64,000 nt of DNA from Prevotella amnii DSM 23384 = JCM 14753 (GCF_000378745.1 NZ_KB905265.1:1-64000), one strand, 5' to 3'. Shown: positions 48,002-57,689, numbered from the stretch's first letter. A program made the numbers and translations. Notes: a model not told the origin generated them from the letters alone.

Positions 48002-48343
48002 ATGTTAAGTGAAACTCTGATTAATAATATTCGCAAGATAATGAATGATAGGAATATTACACAAGCTGCTATGGCTGGCTATTTAAAAACAAGTCCGTCT
48101 CAGTTTAGTAAGATATTAAGTGGACAAGTTAAATTGAAATTAGAGGAAGTTTCAAATCTTGCAACATCTATTTCTATGAGAGAAATAGATATTATAACTT
48201 ATCCTGAAGTATATGTTTCACAGAAAGAAACGAAACAGAATGAGCCTGAGGTTTCATTACAGATTAAGCTAAAGAAAGATAAACGTGATCAAGTCTTAAG
48301 GTTGATCTTTGGTGATAATAACATAGAAATATTAAATAAATAG
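48002..48343 (+). CDS. Xre-type repressor, first of the lysogeny operon
   Basis: The 113-aa protein has an HTH in residues about 18-50 (ITQAAMAGYLKTSPSQFSK), then a linker and a basic amphipathic end (LQIKLKKDKRDQVLRLI). The first gene of the rightward trio, it probably acts as prophage repressor or co-repressor at 47799-48001. Confidence 0.75.
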   Translation: MLSETLINNIRKIMNDRNITQAAMAGYLKTSPSQFSKILSGQVKLKLEEVSNLATSISMREIDIITYPEVYVSQKETKQNEPEVSLQIKLKKDKRDQVLRLIFGDNNIEILNK

Positions 48344-48347
48344 CACT

Positions 48348-48542
48348 ATGAATAAAGAATTAGAAGAATTAAGAGGCAAGGCTGCCATAGCTGCTATGTC
48401 GGCTTTATTGCCTTCTTATAAAGCTCCTGTACCAGATTATTTGGAGAAGAAAGGTATGAGCTCAGAAGAATATTTGGCAAAGCAGTGTATTAAATTTGTC
48501 AATGCTTTAATCAAAGAATTAGAAGTAGATGGTAATGAGTGA
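48348..48542 (+). CDS. Small helical protein between two repressor genes
   Basis: The 64-aa protein (MNKELEELRGKAAIAAMSAL) is amphipathic helical with a central SYKAPVPDYLEKKGMSSEE segment. The gene starts 4 bp after the Xre gene and overlaps the next by 14 bp. It may be a repressor partner or antirepressor; family unknown to me. Confidence 0.65.
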   Translation: MNKELEELRGKAAIAAMSALLPSYKAPVPDYLEKKGMSSEEYLAKQCIKFVNALIKELEVDGNE

Positions 48543-48897
48543 GTCTATTACAGACCGAATAAAGCATATATTAGATTCAGAGGGGCATACGGTTAGTACG
48601 TTTGCACGAAAGCTGGGAATATCCTGGACTTCTGCAAATAATATTGTGTCAGGGCGAAATGCACCAAATTATGAAACGATAGTAAAGATAATCGAGAGTT
48701 TCGATAATATAGATGCTAACTGGCTGGTTATGGGACAGAAAGGAGCAAAAAGGACTGATGCAGAAAAGCTGTATTCTATTATATCCACCCAACAAAAAAC
48801 CATTGAAAGCCAGCAAAAAACGATTGACCGACTTACGGCAAAACTTGTCGGAAACATACCTGAAGAGTCTGATAGAAAAGTGGAAGATGCCGTATAA
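48529..48897 (+). CDS. CI-like helix-turn-helix repressor
   Basis: The protein has 122 aa, or 120 from the second ATG at 48535. The HTH in residues about 18-50 (VSTFARKLGISWTSANNIV) is followed by IESFDNIDANWLVMG, the pattern of Bacteroidales CI-type regulators. The carboxy-terminal QQKTIESQQKTIDRLTAK is a coiled coil for dimerisation. No LexA-type Ser/Lys peptidase domain exists, so induction would not depend on RecA-driven self-cleavage of this protein. Confidence 0.75.
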   Translation: MVMSESITDRIKHILDSEGHTVSTFARKLGISWTSANNIVSGRNAPNYETIVKIIESFDNIDANWLVMGQKGAKRTDAEKLYSIISTQQKTIESQQKTIDRLTAKLVGNIPEESDRKVEDAV

Positions 48898-49010
48898 TTA
48901 AGATGTATCCTGAAGGCTTCAAAAAGTGATTTTACGGTGTAATTATCTAAAAATGCAAGTAAAAATATCACTCAAATATTTGAAGCACAAAGTAGTGTGA
49001 AATCGATACT

Positions 49011-49027
49011 GTCGGTGGAAAGTCGGC
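49011..49027. repeat. Candidate integrase arm-type site, right
   Basis: GTCGGTGGAAAGTCGGC, the partner of 2835-2851, 72 bp from the right core. A 12-bp palindrome TCAAATATTTGA (48972-48983) and the inverted match TGCCCCATTGAA (49052-49063) to the integrase start lie close by. The whole 48898-49098 stretch holds no gene. Confidence 0.45.
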
Positions 49028-49098
49028 AATATATAGCTAATAATATTAAATTGCCCCATTGAATATCAGCAAGTTAAAGTTACACTTAATGCAACCGA

Positions 49099-49116
49099 AG
49101 TCTTGTCATCCCGACA
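49099..49116. repeat. attR core
   Basis: AGTCTTGTCATCCCGACA, identical to 2761-2778. The sequence to the left is phage-like and cannot form the rest of a tRNA. The right flank holds the original tRNA terminator. Confidence 0.9.
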
Positions 49117-49129
49117 GCTCATAATAAAA

Positions 49130-49156
49130 GGGGATTGATTTTCAACCCCCTTTTTT
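49130..49156 (+). terminator. Native terminator of tRNA-Pro, displaced by the prophage
   Basis: GGGGATTGA pairs with TCAACCCC and is followed by TTTTTT. It lies 14 bp past the attR core, exactly where the terminator of the uninterrupted tRNA gene would be. Confidence 0.75.
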
Positions 49157-49272
49157 ACATTTTACAAATAAAAACGCTTTTTATAAATAAGCATACCTTC
49201 TATTACAACTGGCTAAACAGAACATTTTACATTGCTTACTTATACCTACATGTACAAAAAAAATATATATTC

Positions 49273-50160
49273 CTAATGCTTACCCTTACTACGATTTGTT
49301 TTTACTGAAGAAGCCTTTTTACTATTAGGGGTAGTTGTAATGTTATTCTTAGCCATTGTGTAATATTTCATTGCCTCTGGCATCCACTTCTTAATATCTT
49401 CTATACGATGCTTATCAGAGGGATGATCACTAAGAAACTCTGAAATCTTCCCTTGCGTTGCAGCTGACATCCGCTCCCAAAAATCAATAGCATTACGTGG
49501 ATTATAGCCAGCCATTGCTGCAAATATCAACCCCATATAATCTGCCTCACTTTCATTAGCACGACTATACTTTAAATTACGAAAAAGAAAATATCCATTA
49601 GCTGCTTGCGCAGCAATATCTCCGACACCAGAGCCAACCGTAGAATTTAAGACTGAACTTAAAACACTTGTGCCTATAGATTGAGCTTGTTTCTTTGTTA
49701 TCTGCTCTGCCCCATGCTTTGCTACAGCATGAGCTATCTCATGACCTAAGACAATGGCAAGACTTGATTCATTCTTTGTATAAGGCAGTAAGCCTTCATA
49801 TACAACAATCTTACCCCCTGGCATACAAAAAGCATTAGCCTGATTATTCTGAATGAGATTAAACTCCCATGACAGATTTTGTATTTCTTTCGAATAACCA
49901 TTGTCAAGAAGATATTTTTCTACTGCTGAAGATAAACGATGACCTACACGTTCTACCATTTGAGTATTTACTTTACTTACAGATTTTGTAGCAGAAGTCA
50001 TAAACATAGAATATTCTTTATTACTCAAACTCAACATCTGAGCATCAGAAATCCCTATACGATGCACTCTTCCCGTTAAAGGCACTTTCTCTGTAATACC
50101 ACATGATGCTAATGTAACAAACATAACACCAAATAAAAAACACTTAATTTTATTCATCAT
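49273..50160 (-). CDS. M48-family metallopeptidase lipoprotein
   Basis: The 295-aa protein has a lipoprotein signal (lipobox LASC, Cys20). The zinc motif is HEIAH (140-144), with a third ligand in the ANESEADYMG segment (about 205). It resembles LoiP/BepA-type M48B peptidases that act on outer-membrane proteins. The carboxy terminus is basic (about 275-295). A start one codon downstream is possible. It is a host gene, the first beyond the prophage, read toward it. Confidence 0.85.
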   Translation of the reverse strand: MMNKIKCFLFGVMFVTLASCGITEKVPLTGRVHRIGISDAQMLSLSNKEYSMFMTSATKSVSKVNTQMVERVGHRLSSAVEKYLLDNGYSKEIQNLSWEFNLIQNNQANAFCMPGGKIVVYEGLLPYTKNESSLAIVLGHEIAHAVAKHGAEQITKKQAQSIGTSVLSSVLNSTVGSGVGDIAAQAANGYFLFRNLKYSRANESEADYMGLIFAAMAGYNPRNAIDFWERMSAATQGKISEFLSDHPSDKHRIEDIKKWMPEAMKYYTMAKNNITTTPNSKKASSVKTNRSKGKH

Positions 50161-50243
50161 ATATGATAATTATTATTATACTGTAAAATTATTCTTTTTC
50201 TATTATATTTACAACTATCTACTTAATAAAGCAGACTCTTTTA

Positions 50244-51590
50244 TTAATTTTTAAAAACCTCTATTTTTCGTAATCTCACAAACTTCTTAAACATATTATC
50301 TGTTTCGCTATTAATAGAAATTATCTTTACACTAAAAAGAGGTATAATTCCTAAAAATGATATAAATATAAATATCTGCTGATAACTAAAATATTCTGTT
50401 AACATACCTATAAACATACTAGAAGAAAAAAAAGATATCCCTAATATTGATGCTCCTATAGAATAAAAGAAAGTGGGATGCTTGCCATGTGTAAAAAAGA
50501 GTAACAACAACACATACATAACAACAGAGTATCCTGCAAACAAATAATCTAAAAACACAAATAAAGATACTATAAGAAGTGAAGAATTAAAAGAAAAACT
50601 AAGATAAAGAAACAACAACTTAGATAAAACTATTGCAAACGCCATCGACCAACGTAAAGTAATAACACCACACTTGCCAACTGCCCAAAAGCCTACAGCT
50701 GCTCCTAAGAGAATAGCTACATAACCAATTGCACCATGTATAAATCCCACCTCCTGAGGAGAAAATCCTAATCCGCCACCACTACCAGTATCAAAAAGAA
50801 AGAAAATTATAATACGTAAAAAAATAAATTCTGGAAATAAATATAAAAAAATAAACAACAAATGATAAATATAACCATTACGTGCCATTATCATTTGCAC
50901 AATATCTAAAAACCATCTTTTTGTTACACCTACACAAAAAGGAAGTTTTGCGCGAATATAAGCTTTCGGTAACACTATGAAATGGTAAAGACAACATATT
51001 AAACTTACACTACCTAAACTATAAAAAATTGTTATCCATGGTGTTTTTACTAAACGTGAAACTACTTCAAAATAGCCTACTGCCAATAGTGGGAAAGTAA
51101 AACCTATAACAATAGCACACATATAAAAAATAGTACGTATTCCCATAAAAGCAGAACGACGCCTATAATTAGCATTCCTCTTATAAAAATGCTCTATTGC
51201 AATATCGTGAATAGATGCAGCAATAGCTATAACAAAAAGAAATACAAATGATAAACTAAAATTATATCTATTCGGAACAGAAAGGGCTATTCCTATAAAA
51301 CTTAATCCTATAATAAATTCACTAAGCAAAATCCAATAACGCTTACTATCAAAGCTTAATACTACCCTGCTAAGAAATGGACGAAAAATAAAAGGAAGTA
51401 TAAGCCATGTGTTAGATATTATAATATCACTATTATCTATTCCTAACTGACTGAAAAATACTAATGATGTCATAAACAACACCACATAAGGTAAACCTCT
51501 CATCATATAAAGTGAAGGCAACCATAACCAATGGTTGTGCCAAACATTTACTATTGGTATTCCACTAATAACGTCGCTATCTTTCTTCAT
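50244..51590 (-). CDS. AmpG-like permease (MFS, muropeptide type)
   Basis: The 448-aa membrane protein has about 12 hydrophobic segments. The amino-terminal WLWLPSLYMMRGLPYVVLF, the loop FRPFLSRVVLSFDSKRYW and DIAIEHFYKR fit the AmpG/PAT family of the major facilitator superfamily. It sits 10 bp after a SpoIID/LytB gene, followed upstream by DUF4922 and glycosyltransferase genes, which supports a role in uptake of wall fragments (anhydro-muropeptides). The substrate is inferred. Confidence 0.7.
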   Translation of the reverse strand: MKKDSDVISGIPIVNVWHNHWLWLPSLYMMRGLPYVVLFMTSLVFFSQLGIDNSDIIISNTWLILPFIFRPFLSRVVLSFDSKRYWILLSEFIIGLSFIGIALSVPNRYNFSLSFVFLFVIAIAASIHDIAIEHFYKRNANYRRRSAFMGIRTIFYMCAIVIGFTFPLLAVGYFEVVSRLVKTPWITIFYSLGSVSLICCLYHFIVLPKAYIRAKLPFCVGVTKRWFLDIVQMIMARNGYIYHLLFIFLYLFPEFIFLRIIIFFLFDTGSGGGLGFSPQEVGFIHGAIGYVAILLGAAVGFWAVGKCGVITLRWSMAFAIVLSKLLFLYLSFSFNSSLLIVSLFVFLDYLFAGYSVVMYVLLLLFFTHGKHPTFFYSIGASILGISFFSSSMFIGMLTEYFSYQQIFIFISFLGIIPLFSVKIISINSETDNMFKKFVRLRKIEVFKN

Positions 51591-51600
51591 ATATTTACTT

Positions 51601-52929
51601 TTAATGATACAAGCGTGTTAATACAGAATCTGAATAATAATGAGAAAGTATTTGTTTGTAATCATAACCTTGAGCCCCCATAACTGCTGCACCTATCTGA
51701 CAAAGACCTACACCATGTCCCCAGCCTGCTCCTACTATTTTGAAAAGTTGTGGTACACCTTCTAATAAATCTTTCTTTTCTACTACAAAAGCCGAACTGT
51801 AAAGATGGCTTTTACTTAAAACGCGTCGTATCTCAAGTTCTTTCCCCAATATTATAGAGCGTTCTGTTCCTTCTATCTCCATCTCATATAATCTCCCACT
51901 CTTACCACGTTTTAAAGGATTAAGAGAAAGTATCTGCCCAAACTTAATACCTAATTTTTCTTCTAATAAAGAACTAAGCTCAGTTTGTGTATAAGATATT
52001 TCCCAGCGATAAAAATCTGTAGTTTCTTGATCGTAATCATTAAGCACCTGACGAAGGACTAACTTATCTTTAGTATTACAAAATGCTTTTGGGCTTGTTT
52101 TTATCCATTCCTCTGCTATAGCCTCTTTCGTAAGATCTGGTAAAAAACTTCTTTTATCTATACTTGTATCTACAATGGATTTTAGATAAGGATACTTTAT
52201 ATTATCCCAACAATACTCAAAATTCTCAGTAACACCTCCACAACACTTAGAAAACCGCGCATCACATAATTCTCCATTATATGTTAACACCTCTCCACGC
52301 GTTGCATCAATGGCTTGTTTTGCAAATACACTTATTGCACGCCCAAGCCCCTGATAACGTTGACAATGATCATCAGCACACACATCAAAAAGAGTATGTT
52401 CCGAACGCTCATACCACCGAATAATCTTTTGAGAATTTTCAATAAAATCATGTTGTGAGCTGTTTTCCTTGACTTTCTTTCTATTTATAATCTGCGATAA
52501 CAACCAACTACGAGAAATAACTGCATGAGCCTTAAGTAATTCAAGTGACGACGTAGCACGCATTTCACTAGATATAACACTATAAAGATAATTTTCCACT
52601 TTTATTTCATTTATAGCATATATACTGCTATTATCCACTACCAAACGCAAACTACCTTTAAAAGTTTGATCTTCTTTACGCTGCCAATGAAAATTCAGTC
52701 CTATTACTACATCTTGCAATGTAAATATAGAACTTTCTTTAATTGGTACGAATAATAATTCTGAATAAAAAACATCTTCTAAACAAATTTTATCATCTAC
52801 AAGCTCTGCAACATAAGTACCAGAAACCTTTTTACTTCCATTTAGCAAAAAATCATTAGTTAAGGAAAAAGTAATAGTCTTATTACTCAATATACCAACA
52901 GTTACAATAGGTTCTTCTGAATATATCAT
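51601..52929 (-). CDS. SpoIID/LytB domain protein
   Basis: The 442-aa protein has the SpoIID/LytB family signature: IKVENYLYSVISSEMRATSS (about 105-124), LLKAHAVISRSWLLSQI, GEVLTYNGELCDARFSKCCGG and a carboxy-terminal GWGHGVGLCQIGAAVMGAQG. In spore formers SpoIID is a lytic transglycosylase on denuded glycan strands. Members in Bacteroidales probably act on peptidoglycan too. No signal peptide is visible at the chosen start, so export is unclear. Neighbours are AmpG-like permease and DUF4922. Confidence 0.85.
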   Translation of the reverse strand: MIYSEEPIVTVGILSNKTITFSLTNDFLLNGSKKVSGTYVAELVDDKICLEDVFYSELLFVPIKESSIFTLQDVVIGLNFHWQRKEDQTFKGSLRLVVDNSSIYAINEIKVENYLYSVISSEMRATSSLELLKAHAVISRSWLLSQIINRKKVKENSSQHDFIENSQKIIRWYERSEHTLFDVCADDHCQRYQGLGRAISVFAKQAIDATRGEVLTYNGELCDARFSKCCGGVTENFEYCWDNIKYPYLKSIVDTSIDKRSFLPDLTKEAIAEEWIKTSPKAFCNTKDKLVLRQVLNDYDQETTDFYRWEISYTQTELSSLLEEKLGIKFGQILSLNPLKRGKSGRLYEMEIEGTERSIILGKELEIRRVLSKSHLYSSAFVVEKKDLLEGVPQLFKIVGAGWGHGVGLCQIGAAVMGAQGYDYKQILSHYYSDSVLTRLYH

Positions 52930-52942
52930 AATCGCTATATAA

Positions 52943-53860
52943 TTATTTTTTTAGTTGACTAAGTACTTTTTCTACATCTTCTGATGTTAAAGTTACTTCC
53001 TTAAGAATAGAAGTTGCTTGTAAAGGGGTAATGGTCTCAAAATCTTCCCTACGTGGCAAAATTATAAGTCCTCCCATATCTATAGCACCTGGACTCACTA
53101 AACATTGTTCTGTATATTTTCCATAATAACAATCTGGTCGATGTTTAAGACGAGGGAATATCAAAGTTACAAAAAGATCCTTCTCCTTCCAAGAAATAAC
53201 ATTCATCATTGGCTCTACATTGCCTTCTGGTAAAGGAAGCTCTTTATATATCTTATTAAACAAAAAAACAATACTATTTATATTCAAACCTGTTATAGCT
53301 ATAAGTGGGCAAACATAATCATTCACATATAACACTTTCGCATCTTCTCTAAAAAGAACTTCTTCTGAAGTTTTAGCCAATGCTTTCCAATTTTCATACA
53401 CAGGTAACATTATCTTAGGCACTGCTTGAAAATGTAAGTGATCAGGAGCACTCGCCCCACAAAATGGACCATTATAAAAAACAATTTCTTCAGCATATTC
53501 TTCTACAAATAGAAGCATTTCTATAAAATTATTCTTTATTTGTTGTGGCTCATGTCTTATAGAAGGTATTGTAAAATGTTTTGGAAGAATAGGAAAAGGA
53601 TTAATCAAAATATCAAAATGACTATTAAAAGACTTTACTATTTGCTCTTTAGGTCTATTTACAGCACACAAGAAGCAAGGTCGTTTTTCTATAATAAACC
53701 TATCAATTTTAGCACCTGTACTTATCATACGAGAAGGATTAAATTGTGCTTTTAATTTTCCTAAAGACCTTATCCTTATATGCTGTAAATCATCAAAACG
53801 TTGTTTAACATCTTGCCATAAAACTAATTGTGCTTCATAAAAACAAGTTAAATCACTCAT
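52943..53860 (-). CDS. DUF4922 (HIT-like nucleotidyltransferase) protein
   Basis: The 305-aa protein has a FLCAVNRP motif (63-70) and a catalytic HIT-type motif DHLHFQ (140-145, His141 and His143), as in DUF4922 and related GalT/Ap4A phosphorylase folds. It is expected to phosphorolyse or transfer a nucleotide. It lies between SpoIID and a glycosyltransferase, so a nucleotide-sugar step is likely. No substrate can be named. Confidence 0.8.
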   Translation of the reverse strand: MSDLTCFYEAQLVLWQDVKQRFDDLQHIRIRSLGKLKAQFNPSRMISTGAKIDRFIIEKRPCFLCAVNRPKEQIVKSFNSHFDILINPFPILPKHFTIPSIRHEPQQIKNNFIEMLLFVEEYAEEIVFYNGPFCGASAPDHLHFQAVPKIMLPVYENWKALAKTSEEVLFREDAKVLYVNDYVCPLIAITGLNINSIVFLFNKIYKELPLPEGNVEPMMNVISWKEKDLFVTLIFPRLKHRPDCYYGKYTEQCLVSPGAIDMGGLIILPRREDFETITPLQATSILKEVTLTSEDVEKVLSQLKK

Positions 53861-53865
53861 AAATA

Positions 53866-55353
53866 TTACTTTTCCTCCATATTTTTTAATAAACGAGCCT
53901 TTAATTCTATAGTACGAATACGATCCTTATAAAGATTATTAACATTCTGTTTATCAATACTTAATGAGGAATCACTATTACCTATCCAACGACGACAAAG
54001 ATATAATTCTTCGTATATGCGTGCAATACGATATTCACGACTAATAGCTAATTCCATAGCATAATCTTCGCCATAACTAGTATTAGGGAATTTTAGTTTA
54101 CGTGCAATAGGAGTAAAAAACGCACGAGGTGCACCTAACCCATTTATACGTAAAGCATTATTACATCCATTGTTTTCTGTCCATTCTCTATGATCAATTA
54201 ACCCTGGAGGTATAGTATTAAGCTGAAAATCGCACATACGATAAGACCCTATAAGCATAGCAGCCCTTTGAGTATAAAACTGATCTATAATGTACTGCAA
54301 GACATTATCTCCAGAGTAAAGATCATCACTATCTAACTGAACTGCAAACTTCCCACATAAAGAACTTTCTAAAGCATAATTCCAACATCCCCCTATACCT
54401 AAATCATATCTTTCAGGTATTAGATGTACAATACGATTATCTTGTTTTGCAAATTGTTCTATAGCCATAGTAGTACCATCATTAGAATGGTTATCTACTA
54501 TAATAACATTAAATTTAAAATTAGCTTTTTGTGTAATTACAGAATTAATAGCGTCCGTAATTGTTTTCACACGATTAAAAACTGGAATTATAACAGAAGC
54601 TTCTACAGGAAAAATATAATCTTCTAAAACCGGTGTTTTATATTTTGTAACATCTATCCACCCACCTATTTTACGAAGATGTGCTGTAAAAACCTTTTCC
54701 ATTTCTATCTGTACATCACGATTAGAAGGATTTACATAATCAAATTGCTTTTCGCCACTGTTCCGTAAATCTATGTTCGTTTCAGTATATAGATATTCAT
54801 TAAGATGAAAAAGTTCACCTTGCCTACTCAAAAACAATCGCAAACTATACCAACCTGCATATTTGTAATTTGTAGAATCTTCCTCTGCCCATAACTTCAA
54901 TGTAGATGTTTTTATAAGTACTACAGAACCAAAATCGAAATCATTACGTAAACTACCAAATTGATAATCAATAACAGGATGCTGTGTAATATTACCTTCT
55001 AATACAGAATAATAATCACTATATACCATTTCTGCATTTGTATATATAGCTACAGAAAGTAATCTTTTTATAGAGTTTTCCCCAAATGTTAAGTTAGCTT
55101 TATTAAAACAAAATAAAGTATACTCACTATTAGTTTTTTCTGCTAATAACTTTATAGTAGACGTCGAAAATATATTATCTATATATATTGCATTAGTATT
55201 AGCTAACAATGCTGGCTGCAATTTAATATCTTTAGAATAAAAAACATTCACTTTATTTACCTCATCACAACCAAATATATCTTCTATTATTCTTTCATTA
55301 TTTGCTCCTTCCAAATAAGGAAGGAAACAATCTACTTTCATATCCTTTATCAT
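53866..55353 (-). CDS. Family 2 glycosyltransferase with degenerate amino-terminal copy
   Basis: The 495-aa protein has a GT-A domain at about 250-440: [35 protein letters not shown] and the metal-binding LDSDD. The first 240 residues look like a second, degenerate GT-like half ([19 protein letters not shown]). It transfers a sugar from a nucleotide donor onto an unknown acceptor. It is the first gene of the leftward four-gene run with DUF4922, SpoIID and the AmpG-like permease, spaced 5-13 bp apart. Confidence 0.8.
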   Translation of the reverse strand: MIKDMKVDCFLPYLEGANNERIIEDIFGCDEVNKVNVFYSKDIKLQPALLANTNAIYIDNIFSTSTIKLLAEKTNSEYTLFCFNKANLTFGENSIKRLLSVAIYTNAEMVYSDYYSVLEGNITQHPVIDYQFGSLRNDFDFGSVVLIKTSTLKLWAEEDSTNYKYAGWYSLRLFLSRQGELFHLNEYLYTETNIDLRNSGEKQFDYVNPSNRDVQIEMEKVFTAHLRKIGGWIDVTKYKTPVLEDYIFPVEASVIIPVFNRVKTITDAINSVITQKANFKFNVIIVDNHSNDGTTMAIEQFAKQDNRIVHLIPERYDLGIGGCWNYALESSLCGKFAVQLDSDDLYSGDNVLQYIIDQFYTQRAAMLIGSYRMCDFQLNTIPPGLIDHREWTENNGCNNALRINGLGAPRAFFTPIARKLKFPNTSYGEDYAMELAISREYRIARIYEELYLCRRWIGNSDSSLSIDKQNVNNLYKDRIRTIELKARLLKNMEEK

Positions 55354-55448
55354 AGATTAATTTTTTATATTACAAAAGTATATATTTTTAGTAAACAATC
55401 AAAATCTATAATAAAAGCAATTCTTTAAAAATTCAGAATAAACAAATT

Positions 55449-55964
55449 TTATTCCCATACATAAGTTAATAAATAGTTTGACGTAGAATAATGAAAAATA
55501 GGAATACTTTTTCTTGTTCGTAAATCATAAATAACAGCAGCTTCTACATCAACACGCATATCTTGGAATCCTAAATGTAAAGATGAATGAAGTTTATACA
55601 AACTCTCTTTAGCACACCATACATATAAAATATCATTTGTTTTAATATAAGGCTCGTCATCACGTAAAAATCTTTTAGCTACCCTGCAAACCCTATCACT
55701 TTTATATTCTATATCAATACCAACATTATGTTTTTCAGATAATATCACAGTTGCCCATCCTTGTGTATGAGATATACTTATATTATATCCTTCTATAAAT
55801 GGTTTTCCATCTTTATTATGCACTACATTTACTCTCTTTTGTAAAATAATTTGCAATAAAGATAAGACTGTTGCAACCTCTGCTTCATGCCCTCTACCAT
55901 TTATAGGAAGGATACCTATAATTATATCTGGAATTCTTATGATTTTAACATCACTAAGACTCAT
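55449..55964 (-). CDS. 4'-phosphopantetheinyl transferase (Sfp/AcpS type)
   Basis: The 171-aa enzyme attaches 4'-phosphopantetheine from CoA to carrier-protein serines. Motifs: ISISHTQGWA (62-71), NVGIDIEYK (80-88, Mg-binding Asp and Glu) and WCAKESLYK (116-124). At 171 residues it is short for the Sfp class. It overlaps the gldE end by 11 bp. The ssb, gldE, transferase order is familiar in Bacteroidales; an acyl-carrier substrate is likely. Confidence 0.88.
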   Translation of the reverse strand: MSLSDVKIIRIPDIIIGILPINGRGHEAEVATVLSLLQIILQKRVNVVHNKDGKPFIEGYNISISHTQGWATVILSEKHNVGIDIEYKSDRVCRVAKRFLRDDEPYIKTNDILYVWCAKESLYKLHSSLHLGFQDMRVDVEAAVIYDLRTRKSIPIFHYSTSNYLLTYVWE

Positions 55965-57276
55965 TTTCTATTGAATGTATAGTAACCTTTATCTTACTTA
56001 TTCGCCTTCCATCAAGTTCAAGCACCTCAAATAAATAATTTCTATAAGTCAACTTTTCATGTACGAGAGGGAAATTCCCCTTCAATTCAAGAAGTAACCC
56101 GGCTAAAGAATCAGCCTCTCCTTCTATCTCTGCAAACTCTTCATCATCAACTTTTATAATTTTAGTGAAATCACTTAATAAGGTTTTACCCTCAAAAATA
56201 TAAGTATTTGCATTAAGGCGTGTATAAGTTTTCTCATCTTCATCAAATTCGTCATTGATCTCTCCTACTATTTCTTCTAAGATATCCTCTAAAGTAATTA
56301 TCCCACTAGTACCTCCAAACTCATCTACAACCGTAGCTATATGTACTTTATTTGACTGAAAATCGCGCAAGAGATCATCTATCTTCTTTGTTTCAGGTAC
56401 AAAATAAGGCGGTCTTATCAAGCTCTGCCATCTAAAAGTATTGCCTTTTGATAAATGAGGTAATAAATCCTTAATATATAAAATACCTCTAATGTTATCT
56501 ATACTATCTCGAAAAACAGGGATTCTGGAATAATTATTATCTACTATACTCTGCAAAACAAATACATAAGTACTACTAATATCTAAAGCAACTATATCTT
56601 GCCTACTTGTCATTATCTCTTTTGCTGTTTCATCACCAAAACGAATAATTCCACGAAGCATACTTTGTTCATCTTTGAGATCGTTCTTATCCGTTAGTTT
56701 CAGAGCTTGTTCAAGTTCGTACATAGATAACAGATAACTTTCCTTATGAATTACTCTACCTGCAAAAGTTCCACTTTTAAGAAGAAAATATACCAAAGGA
56801 CGAAAACACTGACGAAGTAATATCAATATACTCGCACTACGTCGACAAAAAGCCAAAGGATTGATTCTTGTATACATTTTGGGCATTATTTCACCAAAAA
56901 GCAATAATATAAAAGTTAGTAATACTGTAATACAAAGCATCTCTATCCATTCTGCTTTAAAAGTAACTAGCTTACTAAATATATAATTACATAACAATAT
57001 TATTGTTACATTAACCAAAGTGTTAAGTATTAATATAGTTGCTAAAGTACGCTCACTATCATTCCTTAGATTGTTTACTTTAACATCTACTGCCGACTTT
57101 TCTAAATCTATCTTATCTAAATCCCTGGGAGTTAAACTAAAAAAAGCTATTTCAGACCCGCTGGCAAAACCTGAACAAAACAATAGAGCTATAGTTATAA
57201 ATAAAGCTATACTAGTACTTAGCTCTAAATTATGAATTTCAATATACGAAGAAATACCTAATAATAGATCTATCAT
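55954..57276 (-). CDS. gldE: GldE-type transmembrane CBS-domain protein
   Basis: The 440-aa protein belongs to the CorC/HlyC family. An amino-terminal CNNM/DUF21-type domain has four hydrophobic segments (about 20-165; GSEIAFFSLTPRDLDKI). Two CBS domains (about 215-345) and a CorC-HlyC carboxy-terminal domain (about 355-435) follow. In Bacteroidetes the gene after ssb is called gldE, named from gliding motility, although most Bacteroidales do not glide. It is likely to act in envelope or ion homeostasis. It overlaps ssb by 1 bp. Confidence 0.85.
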   Translation of the reverse strand: MIDLLLGISSYIEIHNLELSTSIALFITIALLFCSGFASGSEIAFFSLTPRDLDKIDLEKSAVDVKVNNLRNDSERTLATILILNTLVNVTIILLCNYIFSKLVTFKAEWIEMLCITVLLTFILLLFGEIMPKMYTRINPLAFCRRSASILILLRQCFRPLVYFLLKSGTFAGRVIHKESYLLSMYELEQALKLTDKNDLKDEQSMLRGIIRFGDETAKEIMTSRQDIVALDISSTYVFVLQSIVDNNYSRIPVFRDSIDNIRGILYIKDLLPHLSKGNTFRWQSLIRPPYFVPETKKIDDLLRDFQSNKVHIATVVDEFGGTSGIITLEDILEEIVGEINDEFDEDEKTYTRLNANTYIFEGKTLLSDFTKIIKVDDEEFAEIEGEADSLAGLLLELKGNFPLVHEKLTYRNYLFEVLELDGRRISKIKVTIHSIENES

Positions 57277-57689
57277 TAAAAGGGTAGTTTAGATTTATCC
57301 TCATCTGCATAAGAACCATCAGCGGGAGCATTTGTTTTTACAACTTCATCAACCACCTTACGAGGTGCTGCTAACCATTCTAAGTTCTCTGCATAAATCT
57401 CTGTAATAACACGTCGTACACCTTTCTTATCATCATAAGAACGATTACGTATTCTTCCTTCTACAAATATTTTATCGCCTTTATGAATATATTTTTCAGC
57501 ATATTTAGCCAAATGTTTGAATAAAATAATATTATGCCAATCTGTACGATTAGGTACTTGCGTTCCATTAGGCAAAACATAACCCCTCTCTGTAGTTGCT
57601 AAAGTAAAAGACGCTACACACTCATCTGCATCAAAATAACGTATTTCAGGATCTTTACCAACATTACCTATTAACATTACTTTATTCAT
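57276..57689 (-). CDS. ssb: Single-stranded DNA-binding protein
   Basis: The 137-aa protein has an OB fold (MNKVMLIGNVGKDPEIRYF, 1-19; LAKYAEKYIHKGDKIFVEG about 60-78; RSYDDKKGVRR). The acidic tail ends DEDKSKLPF, the classical SSB protein-interaction tip. It protects single-stranded DNA during replication and repair. It is the chromosomal copy, beside gldE, as usual in this phylum. Confidence 0.95.
   Translation of the reverse strand: MNKVMLIGNVGKDPEIRYFDADECVASFTLATTERGYVLPNGTQVPNRTDWHNIILFKHLAKYAEKYIHKGDKIFVEGRIRNRSYDDKKGVRRVITEIYAENLEWLAAPRKVVDEVVKTNAPADGSYADEDKSKLPF

Larger units (their letters stand above)
2761..49116. mobile_element. Integrated siphovirus-type prophage, about 46.4 kb
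   Basis: The element is bounded by the 18-bp direct repeat AGTCTTGTCATCCCGACA. The left copy is within the tRNA-Pro gene and a tyrosine integrase sits just inside it. It contains repressor, replication, capsid, packaging, methyltransferase, lysis, accessory and tail modules in a consistent leftward order. All the structural genes are long and open, so the prophage may be complete. The only clear lesion found is the frameshift in the accessory hicA gene at 18393-18396. Confidence 0.93.

Noticed and set aside
49081..49130. Second tRNA gene at the right end of the prophage
   Set aside because: Only the 18-bp core of the tRNA 3' end is present. The rest of the cloverleaf cannot be formed from the phage sequence to its left.
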